Assembly: GCF_000763375.1 (NCBI RefSeq)
Contig: NZ_JPSY01000001.1
Location: 1,426,001 to 1,490,000 of the forward strand
Source: Microbacterium profundi
GTDB taxonomy: Bacteria > Actinomycetota > Actinomycetes > Actinomycetales > Microbacteriaceae
DNA length: 64,000 nucleotides
Direction: 5' to 3'
The position numbers and the translations under genes are program-made. The notes below the pieces were generated by a model. The model saw only the letters and a program-made list of their open reading frames with translations. It searched no databases and had not been told where the DNA came from. Below are positions 35,288-45,891 of the stretch, one piece after another; position 1 is the first letter of the stretch; each line of letters opens with the position of its first letter.

Positions 35288-37333
35288 TCAGAGCGGCGGG
35301 CGGCGACGTGGCCACCAGATCCGGTCACCGAGCACCCCGAACACCGCCGGCACGATCACGGTGCGCACGACCAGCGTGTCGATGATCACGCCGACCCCGA
35401 CGATCAGCCCGAGCTGGCCCAGAGTCACCAGCGGCAGAACGCCGAGCGCCGCGAACACCGCTGCGAGCACGATCCCGGCGCTGGTGATGACGGCGCCGGT
35501 GTGCGAGACCGCCCGCACCATTCCTTCACGGGTGCCGTGGCTCTCGGCCTCGGCCCTGGCGCGATGCACGAGGAAGATCGTGTAGTCGATGCCCAGCGCG
35601 ACGAGGAAGAGGAACGCCAGCAGTGGCACCTGCAGATCCAGCGCGTGCTGATCGAACAGAACCCGGCTCAACCAGGAGCCTGCGCCGATCGCCGCCGCTG
35701 CACTCGCGACGTTGATCAGCAGCAGCACCACCGGTGCGACCAGCGACCGCAGCAGCACGAGCAGCACGATGAAGCTCACCGCGAGCACGAGCGGGGCGAT
35801 GAGCAGCAGATCCTGCTGGTTTCCGGCCCTGGCATCCAGATCCGTCGCCACTGCACCGCCGACGACGGCATCCGCACCCGGCACGTCGTGGACGATGTCA
35901 CGCAGCTCGGTGACGAGGTCGAGGCTCTCGGGTGTTCCCGGCGCGTACTCGCCCGTCACCATGATCTTCGTCAGCGCGCCGTCGGTCGTCTCACCGATCG
36001 GGTTCGCACGCACCACGCCGTCGACATCGTCGACGCTGTCGAGCACGCTGTCGGCCTCTGCCGAGTTCGCGACGATGAAGATCGGCTGGGACTCCCCGGG
36101 CGGGAAGTGATCGCCGAGCACCTCGAGACCGGCCGCCGACTCGGACTGCACGCGGAACTTCTCGACCTGATCGAGCCCGACGGTCGTTCCCACGAGACCT
36201 GCGCCCATCACCGTCAGCACGAGAACACCGGCGCCGAGACTCAGCCACGGACGACGCATCACGCCGGTGGCGATGCCCTTCCACACCTTGCCGTGTTCCG
36301 CGTTCGTGCCGGGCTTCGGCACGAACGGCCAGAACACCCTGCGTCCGCACACCGCCAGGAGCGGCGGCAGAGCGAACAGCACCGCGGCGAGCGCGATCAG
36401 CAGACCGACGGCGGAGGAGATGCCGAGGCCGCGGGTGCCGGGGATCACGGCGAGCGCGAGCGTGAGCAGCGCGAGGACGACGGTGATGTTCGAGGCGAGA
36501 ATGGCCGGCATCGTCTTGCGCCACGCGGTGCTCAATGCTGCACGGTGGTTCTCTTCGACGAACAGCTCCTCGCGGTAGCGGGAGATGAGCAGCAGCGCGT
36601 AGTTCGTGCCGGCACCGAAGACCAGCACGCTGATGATCCCCGAGTCGAACTGCAGGTCGAGCAGGTTGCCGACGGCGCCGGTGACCTTGCCGGCGAGCTG
36701 GTCGGCGAACGCGACGATCACCAGCGGGAGCAGCCAGAGGATGGGGGAGCGGTAGGTGACGATCAGCAGCACCGCGACGATGAGGATCGTGACGAGCAGC
36801 AGTGTGAAGTCTGCGCCGTCGAAGGAGCTCGTGACATCCGCGCCGAATGCCGGCCCTCCGGTGACCTGCAGCGTGAGGCCGGCGGGCGTGTTGTCGCCCA
36901 CCTCGGTGCGCAGGTCCTTGATGATGTCGGCGGTCTCAGCGTTGTCGGCGCCGACCGTGATCGGCGCGACGATGACCGCGGCCGCGCCGTCATCGCTCAC
37001 GGTCGGTGCAGAGGACTCCAGACCGGTGTGCGCGTCGAGCGCCGGCACGATGTCCTCCAGCGCGGTGATGTCTGCGAGGGAGAGGTCTGCGGCATCCGCT
37101 CGAGAGGCGACCACGAGCACCGACTGCTCATCCGCATTCGCGAACTCCTCCAGCAGCGCGCTCACCTGCGACGACTCGGAGTCCGGCGGTGCCGTCTCGT
37201 TTCCGGTCGGGCCGTCGATACGGCTGAAGAGCCCGAACAGGGCCACGAAGGTGAGGAGCACGATGCCGAGGGATATCCAGGCTCCCCGCCGGGATGTGAG
37301 CCGGTCGGGGAGGCGCGGGCGAGTAGCTGTCAT
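35288..37333 (-). CDS. MMPL family (RND-type) transporter
   Basis: A 681-aa protein with the duplicated MMPL layout: helix 1, a large extracytoplasmic loop, five helices, then a repeat of the same. Motifs LLLVTILIVAVLLIVTYRSP, DSGIISVLVFGAGTNYALLL and DYTIFLVHRARAEAESHG are the conserved helix 4/5 elements with the proton-relay Asp. Such proteins export lipids, siderophores or drugs. No lipid-synthesis genes are beside it, so the cargo is unknown. Followed by the export-type gene after 98 nt on the same strand. Confidence 0.9.
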   Translation of the reverse strand: MTATRPRLPDRLTSRRGAWISLGIVLLTFVALFGLFSRIDGPTGNETAPPDSESSQVSALLEEFANADEQSVLVVASRADAADLSLADITALEDIVPALDAHTGLESSAPTVSDDGAAAVIVAPITVGADNAETADIIKDLRTEVGDNTPAGLTLQVTGGPAFGADVTSSFDGADFTLLLVTILIVAVLLIVTYRSPILWLLPLVIVAFADQLAGKVTGAVGNLLDLQFDSGIISVLVFGAGTNYALLLISRYREELFVEENHRAALSTAWRKTMPAILASNITVVLALLTLALAVIPGTRGLGISSAVGLLIALAAVLFALPPLLAVCGRRVFWPFVPKPGTNAEHGKVWKGIATGVMRRPWLSLGAGVLVLTVMGAGLVGTTVGLDQVEKFRVQSESAAGLEVLGDHFPPGESQPIFIVANSAEADSVLDSVDDVDGVVRANPIGETTDGALTKIMVTGEYAPGTPESLDLVTELRDIVHDVPGADAVVGGAVATDLDARAGNQQDLLLIAPLVLAVSFIVLLVLLRSLVAPVVLLLINVASAAAAIGAGSWLSRVLFDQHALDLQVPLLAFLFLVALGIDYTIFLVHRARAEAESHGTREGMVRAVSHTGAVITSAGIVLAAVFAALGVLPLVTLGQLGLIVGVGVIIDTLVVRTVIVPAVFGVLGDRIWWPRRRPPL

Positions 37334-37431
37334 GCATCCAGCCCATCAGCGAGGCCCGATCCCGACATCGCTCGAAAGGTTGATCATGCGCTCTGGACAT
37401 CTCGCCCGCACGAGGCGTTGCGTCCAGCCAG

Positions 37432-37992
37432 TCAGCTGACGGCGTGGACGACACTGCCGACGAACACAGAGAGGATCGTGGTCCATCCGATGATCGCGAC
37501 CGCCTGCCAGATCAGGACGCGGGCCTTGCTGACACCGGATGCCGCGAGCATCGTCGCCGTGAACTGCGTGGGGAGCAGGAGCGGGCCGAGCAGGCTGACG
37601 CCGGGGACGCCGTAGCGGTCGAGCGCACGACGGAACTTCACCTTGCGGGCGGCGCTGCGGCTGCCGTCGGCCTCGTCCTCTGCGTCGACAACGGTGACAC
37701 TTCCCGTCGTCGCACCTCCGGCAGCGGCCAGACGCGCCTTGCGCGCGTGGTTGCGGCTGACGACCGCATTGCGGGCCCCGGAACTGAGCAGCACCAGCAC
37801 CAGCACGCAGAGGAAGTTGCCGATGATGCCTGCGATCGCGGCGATCACCGGATGGATGCCGCCGATGATGCCGATGCTCGCCGCGCCCTCGCCCTCGATG
37901 AAGGGCACCGCGCCGGCCAGGGCGACGATGAGGGGCTGCACCAGTTCGGGCACCTGAGCGACCAGGTTCTGGAAGGTCTCGATGAGGTTCAT
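37432..37992 (-). CDS. Small multi-drug export family membrane protein
   Basis: A 186-aa membrane protein with four or five helices. The first (LVQPLIVALAGAVPFIEGEG) and following ASIGIIGGIHPVIAAIAGII match the 'small multi-drug export' (PF06695-like) family with its EGEG motif, and GVPGVSLLGPLLLPTQFTAT is the second conserved block. The central hydrophilic loop has a basic stretch. ATG at 37992; longer frame rejected because the start would lie upstream of the natural helix. Actual transport function in this family is not well shown. Confidence 0.75.
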   Translation of the reverse strand: MNLIETFQNLVAQVPELVQPLIVALAGAVPFIEGEGAASIGIIGGIHPVIAAIAGIIGNFLCVLVLVLLSSGARNAVVSRNHARKARLAAAGGATTGSVTVVDAEDEADGSRSAARKVKFRRALDRYGVPGVSLLGPLLLPTQFTATMLAASGVSKARVLIWQAVAIIGWTTILSVFVGSVVHAVS

Positions 37993-38149
37993 GGGATGTT
38001 CCTGTCGTTGCGACTGCCCGGGCGTCTGCCCGGCTGAGACTCCAGTCCATCGGATCCGCGCGATGCGCAGAAGTGCCCCGCTGTCACCGCTTCCCGGGGT
38101 GTTCGCACGATCGATGGGTGACATGTGTCATGGCCGTAATGTGGACGAC

Positions 38150-39370
38150 ATGGTCCGTTCGTCCGCATCCGCTCCCGACGGCTCCGATGCCGCCGCGTCG
38201 AAGGGTTCCGTACGACTGGCCAGGGGAGTGACCGCCACTTGGTACTACACGATCTCGGCCCTATTGTTCTTCGAACTTTTCATCGTCGCGAACACTGTGC
38301 TCCTCATCCTCGGCGCCGGCATCCGCCCGTCGGCCGCCGCCGCCGTCGCGATCTCGATCGGCGGACTCGTCTGGGTCGTCTCGACCGTGGCACTGATGAT
38401 CGACTACCGTCACCGCACGGACACCGCCGGGCTGGTGCGGTGGCGCCGACAACTCCTCCCGCTCCTGGTGGCCGTGGCCTATGCGATCCTGGCCGGCACG
38501 GTGTCCGGGCTGTGGACGGTCGCCGCCGTACCCGTACTGCAATCGCTTCTGCTGCTCAACTGGCAGCCGGGGGTGCGCATGCGTGCGATGCTCGCCGCCA
38601 CTGTCGTGATCATCGGTCTCGCCGTGGTCGATTTCCGCATGTTCGACGACGGAGCAGCGGCGGGTTTCGGGCCGCTGGCCTTGTTCTCGGCGATGCTGCC
38701 CGCCATGACCGTCGCCTCCCTGTGGTGGTGGGATGTGCTGGTGCGACTCGATCGGGCGCGCGCCTCCGAGAGCCGTCTCGCCGCCACGCAGGAGCGCCTG
38801 CGGGTCGCGACGGACGTGCACGATCTGCAGGGCCACCATCTGCAGGTCATCGCCCTGCAGCTCGAACTCGCCGAACGCCTCATGGCGAAGGATCCGGATG
38901 CTGCGCTCGAGCAGTTGCGCGCTGCAAGAGGCAGTGTGGCCGAGGCTCAGCAAGGCACGCGGGACCTGGCGCTGCGATTCCGCACGGCCGCGCTGACCGA
39001 TGAGATCGCCAACGCCGTCGATCTGCTGCGTGCCGCCGGCACTTCCGCGGAGGCGAGCGTCGATGCGGGGGCGGATCGAGCTCCGGCATCCGTTCTCGGG
39101 CCCGTCATCCGCGAGACCACGACCAACGTCCTGCGCCACGGCGGCGGCAAGTGGGCGCAGCTCTCGTTGAAGAAGGACGGCGAGTCCTGGCGGTACGAGA
39201 TCGTGAACGACTCGGCCGGGGATCCGGCGTCCGATGACGGCTCGGGGCTCGAGGGCATCGGGCGGCGAGCAGCGGAAGCGGGTGGGACCCTGGACGTGCG
39301 ACGGGGGAAGCAGGATTTCGCGGTCGTCGTGACCGTTCCGGCCGGGACGCCGGGAGAGGATGCGCGATGA
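38150..39370 (+). CDS. Sensor histidine kinase, DesK/NarL type
   Basis: A 406-aa kinase with about six N-terminal helices (residues 35-185), then the HisKA_3 dimerisation helix TDVHDLQGHHLQVIALQLEL (phospho-acceptor in HDLQ) and an HATPase with N-box RETTTNVLRHG and G-box GSGLEGIGRRAAEAGG. ATG at 38150 is 7 nt behind TAATGT, implying a leaderless mRNA; the frame is open to 37982. ATGA overlap with the response regulator. Multi-helix DesK-like sensors often detect membrane state; the signal is unknown. Confidence 0.9.
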   Translation: MVRSSASAPDGSDAAASKGSVRLARGVTATWYYTISALLFFELFIVANTVLLILGAGIRPSAAAAVAISIGGLVWVVSTVALMIDYRHRTDTAGLVRWRRQLLPLLVAVAYAILAGTVSGLWTVAAVPVLQSLLLLNWQPGVRMRAMLAATVVIIGLAVVDFRMFDDGAAAGFGPLALFSAMLPAMTVASLWWWDVLVRLDRARASESRLAATQERLRVATDVHDLQGHHLQVIALQLELAERLMAKDPDAALEQLRAARGSVAEAQQGTRDLALRFRTAALTDEIANAVDLLRAAGTSAEASVDAGADRAPASVLGPVIRETTTNVLRHGGGKWAQLSLKKDGESWRYEIVNDSAGDPASDDGSGLEGIGRRAAEAGGTLDVRRGKQDFAVVVTVPAGTPGEDAR

Positions 39371-39969
39371 TCCGTGTACTGCTGGCCGATGACGAGGCGA
39401 TGATCCGCTCGGCGTTGGCCGCTCTGCTGCGACTGGAGGACGACATCGACGTCGTGGCGGAATGCACCGACGGGGAGGAGGCGCTCGCCGAGGCCATCCG
39501 GCTGACGCCGGACGTCTGCCTGCTCGATCTGGAGATGCCGGGGCTCGACGGGGTCGAGGTCGCGGAGCGCCTGCGGCGCCAGACGTCCATCCGCTGCGTC
39601 GTCGTCACGCGGCATGCTCGGCCCGGCGTACTGCGGCGAGCGCTGGCATCCGGAGTCGCCGGATTCCTGCCGAAATCGCGCGGTGCGAACGAGGTCGCAG
39701 AGGTCATCAGGCGCGTCGCGGCAGGTGCGCGCTACGTCGACCCGGAGATCGCGGCCGACGCGCTGAGCGACGAGCGCTCGCCTCTGACCGATCGTGAGCT
39801 CGACGTGCTGCGGGCGGGTCGGCGCGGAGAGACGACCGGACAGATCGCGCGCGCACTGTCGCTCGCCCCTGGGACTGTGCGCAATCACGTCTCGACCGTG
39901 CTGGGGAAGCTGCACGTCACCACGCGCCAGCAGGCAGTGCTGATGGCGGAAGAGCGAGGCTGGATCTGA
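39367..39969 (+). CDS. LuxR/NarL-type response regulator
   Basis: A 200-aa regulator. Receiver domain with acidic pocket LLADDEAMIRSA, phospho-acceptor Asp in VCLLDLEMPGLDG and the conserved Lys in FLPKSRGAN. C-terminal HTH PLTDRELDVLRAGRRGETTG then QIARALSLAPGTVRNHVSTV. Cotranscribed with the DesK-like kinase and followed after one base by the gene at 39971. Confidence 0.94.
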   Translation: MIRVLLADDEAMIRSALAALLRLEDDIDVVAECTDGEEALAEAIRLTPDVCLLDLEMPGLDGVEVAERLRRQTSIRCVVVTRHARPGVLRRALASGVAGFLPKSRGANEVAEVIRRVAAGARYVDPEIAADALSDERSPLTDRELDVLRAGRRGETTGQIARALSLAPGTVRNHVSTVLGKLHVTTRQQAVLMAEERGWI

Positions 39970-39970
39970 C

Positions 39971-40897
39971 ATGTTCGGTCTCTCCGGCTTTTTCGGGTTC
40001 TCCGGGCTTTTCGGGTCGATGTGGCGCCCGATGCGCCATCGACGCCGTGGTGTCGTCGAGCTGAAGTGGCTCAGCGCTCGTACCTACACGACCAAGTGGT
40101 ATCCGCAGGGCGTCGACTTCGGCACGTGGCAGGGGCGGCGAACCCTTGCTGTGAGCTGGTTCCGCAAGGACAAGTCGGGTCAGCATCTCGCGTCGCGTGT
40201 GACGTTCATCGATCTGGAGCGTTCGCGACATCTGGACGTCGCCCTCACGATCGAGGGCGATGACGGCGAACTCGTCCCCGCCCAGATCCATGCCGGCGGC
40301 CTCGCCTGGTTCGGCGATCGCCTGTTCGTCGCCGCCACGGGGCAAGGGATCTGGGAATTCGACCTCGGCGAATCGCGCCGACTGCGAGGTGCGGCGGCGC
40401 GGCGAGTGGTCGGAGCGCGAGGCCGCGGCTTCGGCGCGGTGGCGCTGGCGGCGGTCCGCACGCGCGTGCATCCGGTACCGCTGCGGTGCTCGTTCCTCGG
40501 TCGGGTGTTCGACTCCGAGGGCACGTCGCTGCCGCGCGTGCTCATCGGCGAGTACCGCGGCGACAAGCTCGGACGCATCGGCGAGTTCACGATCCCCAGC
40601 GACATCGACGGGTCGTTCGTCGCCATCGACCGGAGCGCCCCGCAGATCGCCCGGATGCAGGGTGCCGTGCAGTGGGGCTCGCGGCGATTCGTCTCGCAGT
40701 CGCGCGGTCTGCAGCCGGGTGCGCTGTGGGACGGCGATGACGACGCGCTCCAACGCAGCGAGGTTCCCCTGCCGATCGGCTGCGAGGATCTCGCGCTCGA
40801 CCCGGAGGGGCGGATGCTGTGGACGCTGGGCGAGCACCCGTGGCGGCGCGTGGTGCGCGGCATCCCGTTCGCGCAGCTCGGGATTCGTGTGCGCTGA
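39971..40897 (+). CDS. Uncharacterised protein downstream of the two-component pair
   Basis: A 308-aa protein. The first 20 residues are Phe/Gly-rich (MFGLSGFFGFSGLFGSMWRP) with a basic patch (RHRRR) after them; they could be a weak membrane anchor. The rest is beta-rich with repeated elements (GGLAWFGDRLFVAATGQGIW, GCEDLALDPEGRMLWTLGEH) that suggest a beta-propeller-like fold. I recognise no family. Starts one base after the regulator stop, so it is part of the same operon and could be a target or accessory of the signal pathway. Confidence 0.7.
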   Translation: MFGLSGFFGFSGLFGSMWRPMRHRRRGVVELKWLSARTYTTKWYPQGVDFGTWQGRRTLAVSWFRKDKSGQHLASRVTFIDLERSRHLDVALTIEGDDGELVPAQIHAGGLAWFGDRLFVAATGQGIWEFDLGESRRLRGAAARRVVGARGRGFGAVALAAVRTRVHPVPLRCSFLGRVFDSEGTSLPRVLIGEYRGDKLGRIGEFTIPSDIDGSFVAIDRSAPQIARMQGAVQWGSRRFVSQSRGLQPGALWDGDDDALQRSEVPLPIGCEDLALDPEGRMLWTLGEHPWRRVVRGIPFAQLGIRVR

Positions 40898-40901
40898 CGT
40901 G

Positions 40902-40942
40902 CGCTCTCGAATCAGCGACTCCGCGAACTGGCGCTGAGAGCG
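40902..40942. terminator. Possible terminator between convergent genes
   Basis: CGCTCTC / GAGAGCG, 7-bp arms 27 nt apart, between the gene at 39971 and mmsA. Weak. Confidence 0.3.
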
Positions 40943-40967
40943 TGATGCACAGTTCGATGGCGTCTCC

Positions 40968-42461
<1,494 letters not shown>

Positions 42462-42501
42462 GATCTTTCCTTTGTTGAGAGAAGTGGTGACGTGCGCCGG
42501 C

Positions 42502-43860
42502 TCAGGCGAGCAGGCCGAGGACCTCGTCGTACACGACTACGGCTTCGGCGACCTCGTCGTCCGTGACTATGCACGGCGGCACGACGTGGATGCGGTTGTC
42601 CTGGGTGATGGCGAGCAGTCGGCGCGCCATCAGCTCGGATTTGATCCGTGCCATCACCGCCGGCGCCAGTGGCTCGCGCGTCTGTCGGTCCGCCACGAGT
42701 TCGATGGCCCAGAAGACTCCTTCACCGCGCACCTCTCCGATGATCGGATGCTTCTGCGCGAGCTCGTGCAGCGCGGGCCCGAGCACATCGGCGCCGATTC
42801 GAGCGGCGTTGTCGACGATGCCTTCATTCGCCATGGCATCCTGCGCGGCGACGATGGATGCCATCGCGAGCGGATGCCCGCTGTAGGTGAGCCCGCCGGG
42901 GAAGACGACATCGTCGAACTCTGCGGCGATCTCATCGGAGATGACGACCCCGCCGACAGGAACGTACCCCGAGTTGACGCCCTTGGCGAAGGTGATCAGG
43001 TCGGGAACGACGTCGTAGCCGTCGAACGCGAACCATCGTCCGGTGCGCCCGAATCCTGCCATGACCTCGTCGAGGATGAGCACGATGCCGTAGCGGTCGC
43101 ACAGTTCGCGGACACCGGCCAGATAGCCCGGCGGCGGCAGCAGGATCCCTGCGGTGCCCGGCACCGTCTCGAGCAGCACGGCGGCGATCGTTGCGGGGCC
43201 CTCCCCCTGGATCAACCGTTCCAGGTGCTGCAGCGCCCGCTCCGATTCCTGCTCCGGTGTCGTAGCCCAGAACTCGGAGCGGTACAGGTAGGGACCCCAG
43301 AAGTGCACATGCCCGCGCGCGAACTCGTTGGGCATCCGGCGCCAGTCGCCGGTCGCGACGATGGCCGCGCCGGTGTTCCCGTGATACGAGCGGTAAGTCG
43401 ACAGCACCTTGTCACGCCCGGTGTGCAGGCGGGCGAGGCGGATGGCGTTCTCGTTGGCGTCGGCACCGCCGTTGGTGAAGAACACCTTCTCGAAGCGTTC
43501 GGGTGCGCGCGCCACGATGCGCTTGGCCGCCTCGCCACGCGTCAGGTTGGCTGCCGCAGGTGCGACCGTCGTGAGCACCGCTGCCTGCTCGGCGATCGCC
43601 GCGGTTACCACCGGGTGCTGATGCCCGATGTTGAGGTTGATGAGCTGACTGGAGAAGTCGAGGTATGCGGTGCCCTCATCGTCCCAGGCGCGACAGCCGG
43701 AGCCGCCGGTGATCACGAGCGGGGCGAGCCCTGCCTGAGCCGACCAGGAGTGGAACACATGGGCACGGTCGAGCCCGATCACGCGCTCATTCGAGGTGGT
43801 GCGGTCGTTCACTGCGATCACGCGTCCTTTCATAGTTGGTGGTGTGGACGGAGTGGTCAT
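42502..43860 (-). CDS. Class III aminotransferase, probably beta-alanine/beta-aminoisobutyrate transaminase
   Basis: A 452-aa PLP enzyme. FTNGGADANENAIRLAR and TYRSYHGNTGAAI bind the cofactor phosphate, ILDEVMAGFGRTGRWFAFD holds the pyridine Asp, and the Schiff-base Lys is in ITFAKGVNSGY. Class III (omega-) transaminases act on beta- or omega-amino acids. Between mmsA and an importer, in an operon with beta-ureido hydrolases, beta-alanine or beta-aminoisobutyrate is the natural substrate (inference). ATG at 43860 (MTTPSTPPTMKGRV) chosen; MKGRV at 43833 is an alternative. Confidence 0.88.
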   Translation of the reverse strand: MTTPSTPPTMKGRVIAVNDRTTSNERVIGLDRAHVFHSWSAQAGLAPLVITGGSGCRAWDDEGTAYLDFSSQLINLNIGHQHPVVTAAIAEQAAVLTTVAPAAANLTRGEAAKRIVARAPERFEKVFFTNGGADANENAIRLARLHTGRDKVLSTYRSYHGNTGAAIVATGDWRRMPNEFARGHVHFWGPYLYRSEFWATTPEQESERALQHLERLIQGEGPATIAAVLLETVPGTAGILLPPPGYLAGVRELCDRYGIVLILDEVMAGFGRTGRWFAFDGYDVVPDLITFAKGVNSGYVPVGGVVISDEIAAEFDDVVFPGGLTYSGHPLAMASIVAAQDAMANEGIVDNAARIGADVLGPALHELAQKHPIIGEVRGEGVFWAIELVADRQTREPLAPAVMARIKSELMARRLLAITQDNRIHVVPPCIVTDDEVAEAVVVYDEVLGLLA

Positions 43861-43896
43861 GTGGCCGGGCGACTCGCCTCGCCCGGCCATGGGCAC

Positions 43897-45048
43897 TCAG
43901 GCGCCGCCTTCGAGCAGTTCGACGTCGATCGGGGTGAAGCCTTCACCCTTCACGTCCACGCCCTCCTCTTCGAGCTCCGCGAGTGCCTGCTCGATGTACT
44001 CGTTCGTCCAGGCGGATGCCGGCGGCTGCTCGGTGATGAGGCTGGCACCGGTCTCGTTCACGGCGCTCAGCGCGCCCTCGACCGTCGCGGAGAATGCCGC
44101 TTCATCGATGTAGCCGATGCCGTTCTGGGCGGGCCAGATGAGCTTGTTGGTCTCGTTGACCATCCACAGCTCGTGGCTCATGCCCCAGCCGGAGCCGGCG
44201 TCGACAGTCGTCTGCGCGGCCTCCTCCGGGTTCTCTGCGGCGTAGCTCCAGCCCTTGATGACCGCCTTGAGGAACGAGACGGTCGTCTGCTGGTACTCGG
44301 TGTCGCTTTCCAGCCGTTCCGTATCCGCCCAGATCGCGTCCTGCAGCATCGCACCGACCGTGTCTTCATAGCTGATGACGGTGAAGTCCTCCGCCGTGTA
44401 CGGCTCTCCGGTGTCGGGATTCACAGTCTCCAGCAGCTGTGCGTACTCGTTGTAGGTCATGGCCTGCGCCGCGTCGATGTCTCCGGACAGGAACGCGTTC
44501 ATGTTGAAGTCCTGGGTGATGATCTCCACGGTCGAGGAGTCCAAGCCCTCCGCCGCCATCGCCGCGAAGATCTCCCATTCGTTCCCGAACCCCCAGCTGC
44601 CGATCTTCTTGCCTTCGAAGTCTGCGACGGAGTCGATGCCGGAGTCGGCCCACGACACCTGCAGCGTTCCAGAGCGCTGGAAGATCTGCGCGATGTTGGT
44701 GACGTCGGCACCTGCTTCGATCGAGCCGAGCACCTTGGGCACCCAGGCGATGGCGTAGTCGACATCGCCGTTGGCCAGAGCATCCTGCGGCACGATGTCA
44801 CCACCGCTGGGGATGATCTCGACGTCCAAGCCGGCCTCTTCGAAATATCCCTGCTCCGCAGCGGCGAAGTACCCGGCGAACTGGCCCTGGGGCAGCCACT
44901 GCAGCTGCAGCTTCACCTCGGTGAGGGCCTCGCCTTCGGCTGCCTCTCCTTGCTCATCGCTCGGTGTCGATGAGCAAGCCGAGAGGACGAGCGCTGTCGC
45001 GATTGTCGCTGCCGCGAAGTTGGCGCCGCGACGTGTGCTGTGTTTCAT
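43897..45048 (-). CDS. ABC transporter substrate-binding lipoprotein, SsuA/THI5-like
   Basis: A 383-aa lipoprotein (lipobox LVLSACSS) of the NMT1/THI5-like family. The mature start EVKLQLQWLPQGQFAGYFAA (then EQGYFEEAGLDVEI) is typical of binding proteins for pyrimidine-like, sulfonate or aromatic ligands. ATG at 45048 with AAAGGGA upstream starts a proper signal peptide. THI5-like proteins from related systems bind pyrimidines (for example thiamin precursors), which suits an operon for pyrimidine or ureide breakdown. Confidence 0.88.
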   Translation of the reverse strand: MKHSTRRGANFAAATIATALVLSACSSTPSDEQGEAAEGEALTEVKLQLQWLPQGQFAGYFAAAEQGYFEEAGLDVEIIPSGGDIVPQDALANGDVDYAIAWVPKVLGSIEAGADVTNIAQIFQRSGTLQVSWADSGIDSVADFEGKKIGSWGFGNEWEIFAAMAAEGLDSSTVEIITQDFNMNAFLSGDIDAAQAMTYNEYAQLLETVNPDTGEPYTAEDFTVISYEDTVGAMLQDAIWADTERLESDTEYQQTTVSFLKAVIKGWSYAAENPEEAAQTTVDAGSGWGMSHELWMVNETNKLIWPAQNGIGYIDEAAFSATVEGALSAVNETGASLITEQPPASAWTNEYIEQALAELEEEGVDVKGEGFTPIDVELLEGGA

Positions 45049-45123
45049 ATCGGTCCCTTTCTGAGGTGCTGGTATCGCTGTGAATGCCATCGCGTCCGGC
45101 GGACGTGAGGACGTGAGGTGGAT

Positions 45124-45891
45124 TCAGCCGCGCCTTCTCACTGCGACCCGCTCGGCACCGAGCGCCACGAGGTAGAAGATCAGACCGAGCACGATCGAGA
45201 CGAGCACATACGCCCAGGCTCGGGGATACGCGCTGGATGCCGCAGACGTCGAGATGAGCCCGCCCAGGCCCCCGCGCGGTCCGCCGAAGTATTCGGCGAC
45301 GAGCGCGGAGATGACGGCGAGAGAAGAGGCGATGCGGATGCCGGTGAACACGAAGGGCGTCGCCGTCGGCAGGGTGACGGTGCGCATGACCTGGCCGGGG
45401 TTCGCCGCGTATACGGTCATGAGATCGCGGTGCACCGGCAGCGTCTGGCGCAGGCCTCGCAGCGTGTTGATGAACACGGGCACGAAGGAGGCCAGTCCCG
45501 CGATCACCTGCCGACCGAACTGCGAGTCGGAGCCGAACATCGTGTTCAGCACGGGCGCCAGTGCCACGATCGGGATGACGGCGAGCGCGGCGACTATCGG
45601 CGCCAGCATCCAGTCGGTCAGACGCACCGCGGCTGCGAGCATCGCGATCAGGATGCCGAGCATCGAGCCCACGACGAGGCCGACGAGCGCGTTCGTGCCT
45701 GTGACGATCCCCGCCGAGAGCATGGACGGGGCGAACTCGACGAACTGTCCGATGATGGATGCAGGGCTCGGCAGCATATAGTCATCGACGCCGCCGACGG
45801 TCACCGCGAGCTGCCATGCCCCCAGCACGATGAGGCCGAGCACGATCGGGGCGAGCGTGCGCGTGGTGAGTTCGGCGCCCTGGCTCCTCAT
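45124..45891 (-). CDS. ABC transporter permease, SsuC-like
   Basis: A 255-aa BPD_transp_1 permease with six helices. The EAA loop is MTVYAANPGQVMRTVTLPTA, followed by PFVFTGIRIASSLAVISALV. Starts inside the ATPase stop codon (4-nt overlap). One of two different permeases flanking the ATPase gene, implying a heterodimeric channel. Confidence 0.9.
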   Translation of the reverse strand: MRSQGAELTTRTLAPIVLGLIVLGAWQLAVTVGGVDDYMLPSPASIIGQFVEFAPSMLSAGIVTGTNALVGLVVGSMLGILIAMLAAAVRLTDWMLAPIVAALAVIPIVALAPVLNTMFGSDSQFGRQVIAGLASFVPVFINTLRGLRQTLPVHRDLMTVYAANPGQVMRTVTLPTATPFVFTGIRIASSLAVISALVAEYFGGPRGGLGGLISTSAASSAYPRAWAYVLVSIVLGLIFYLVALGAERVAVRRRG

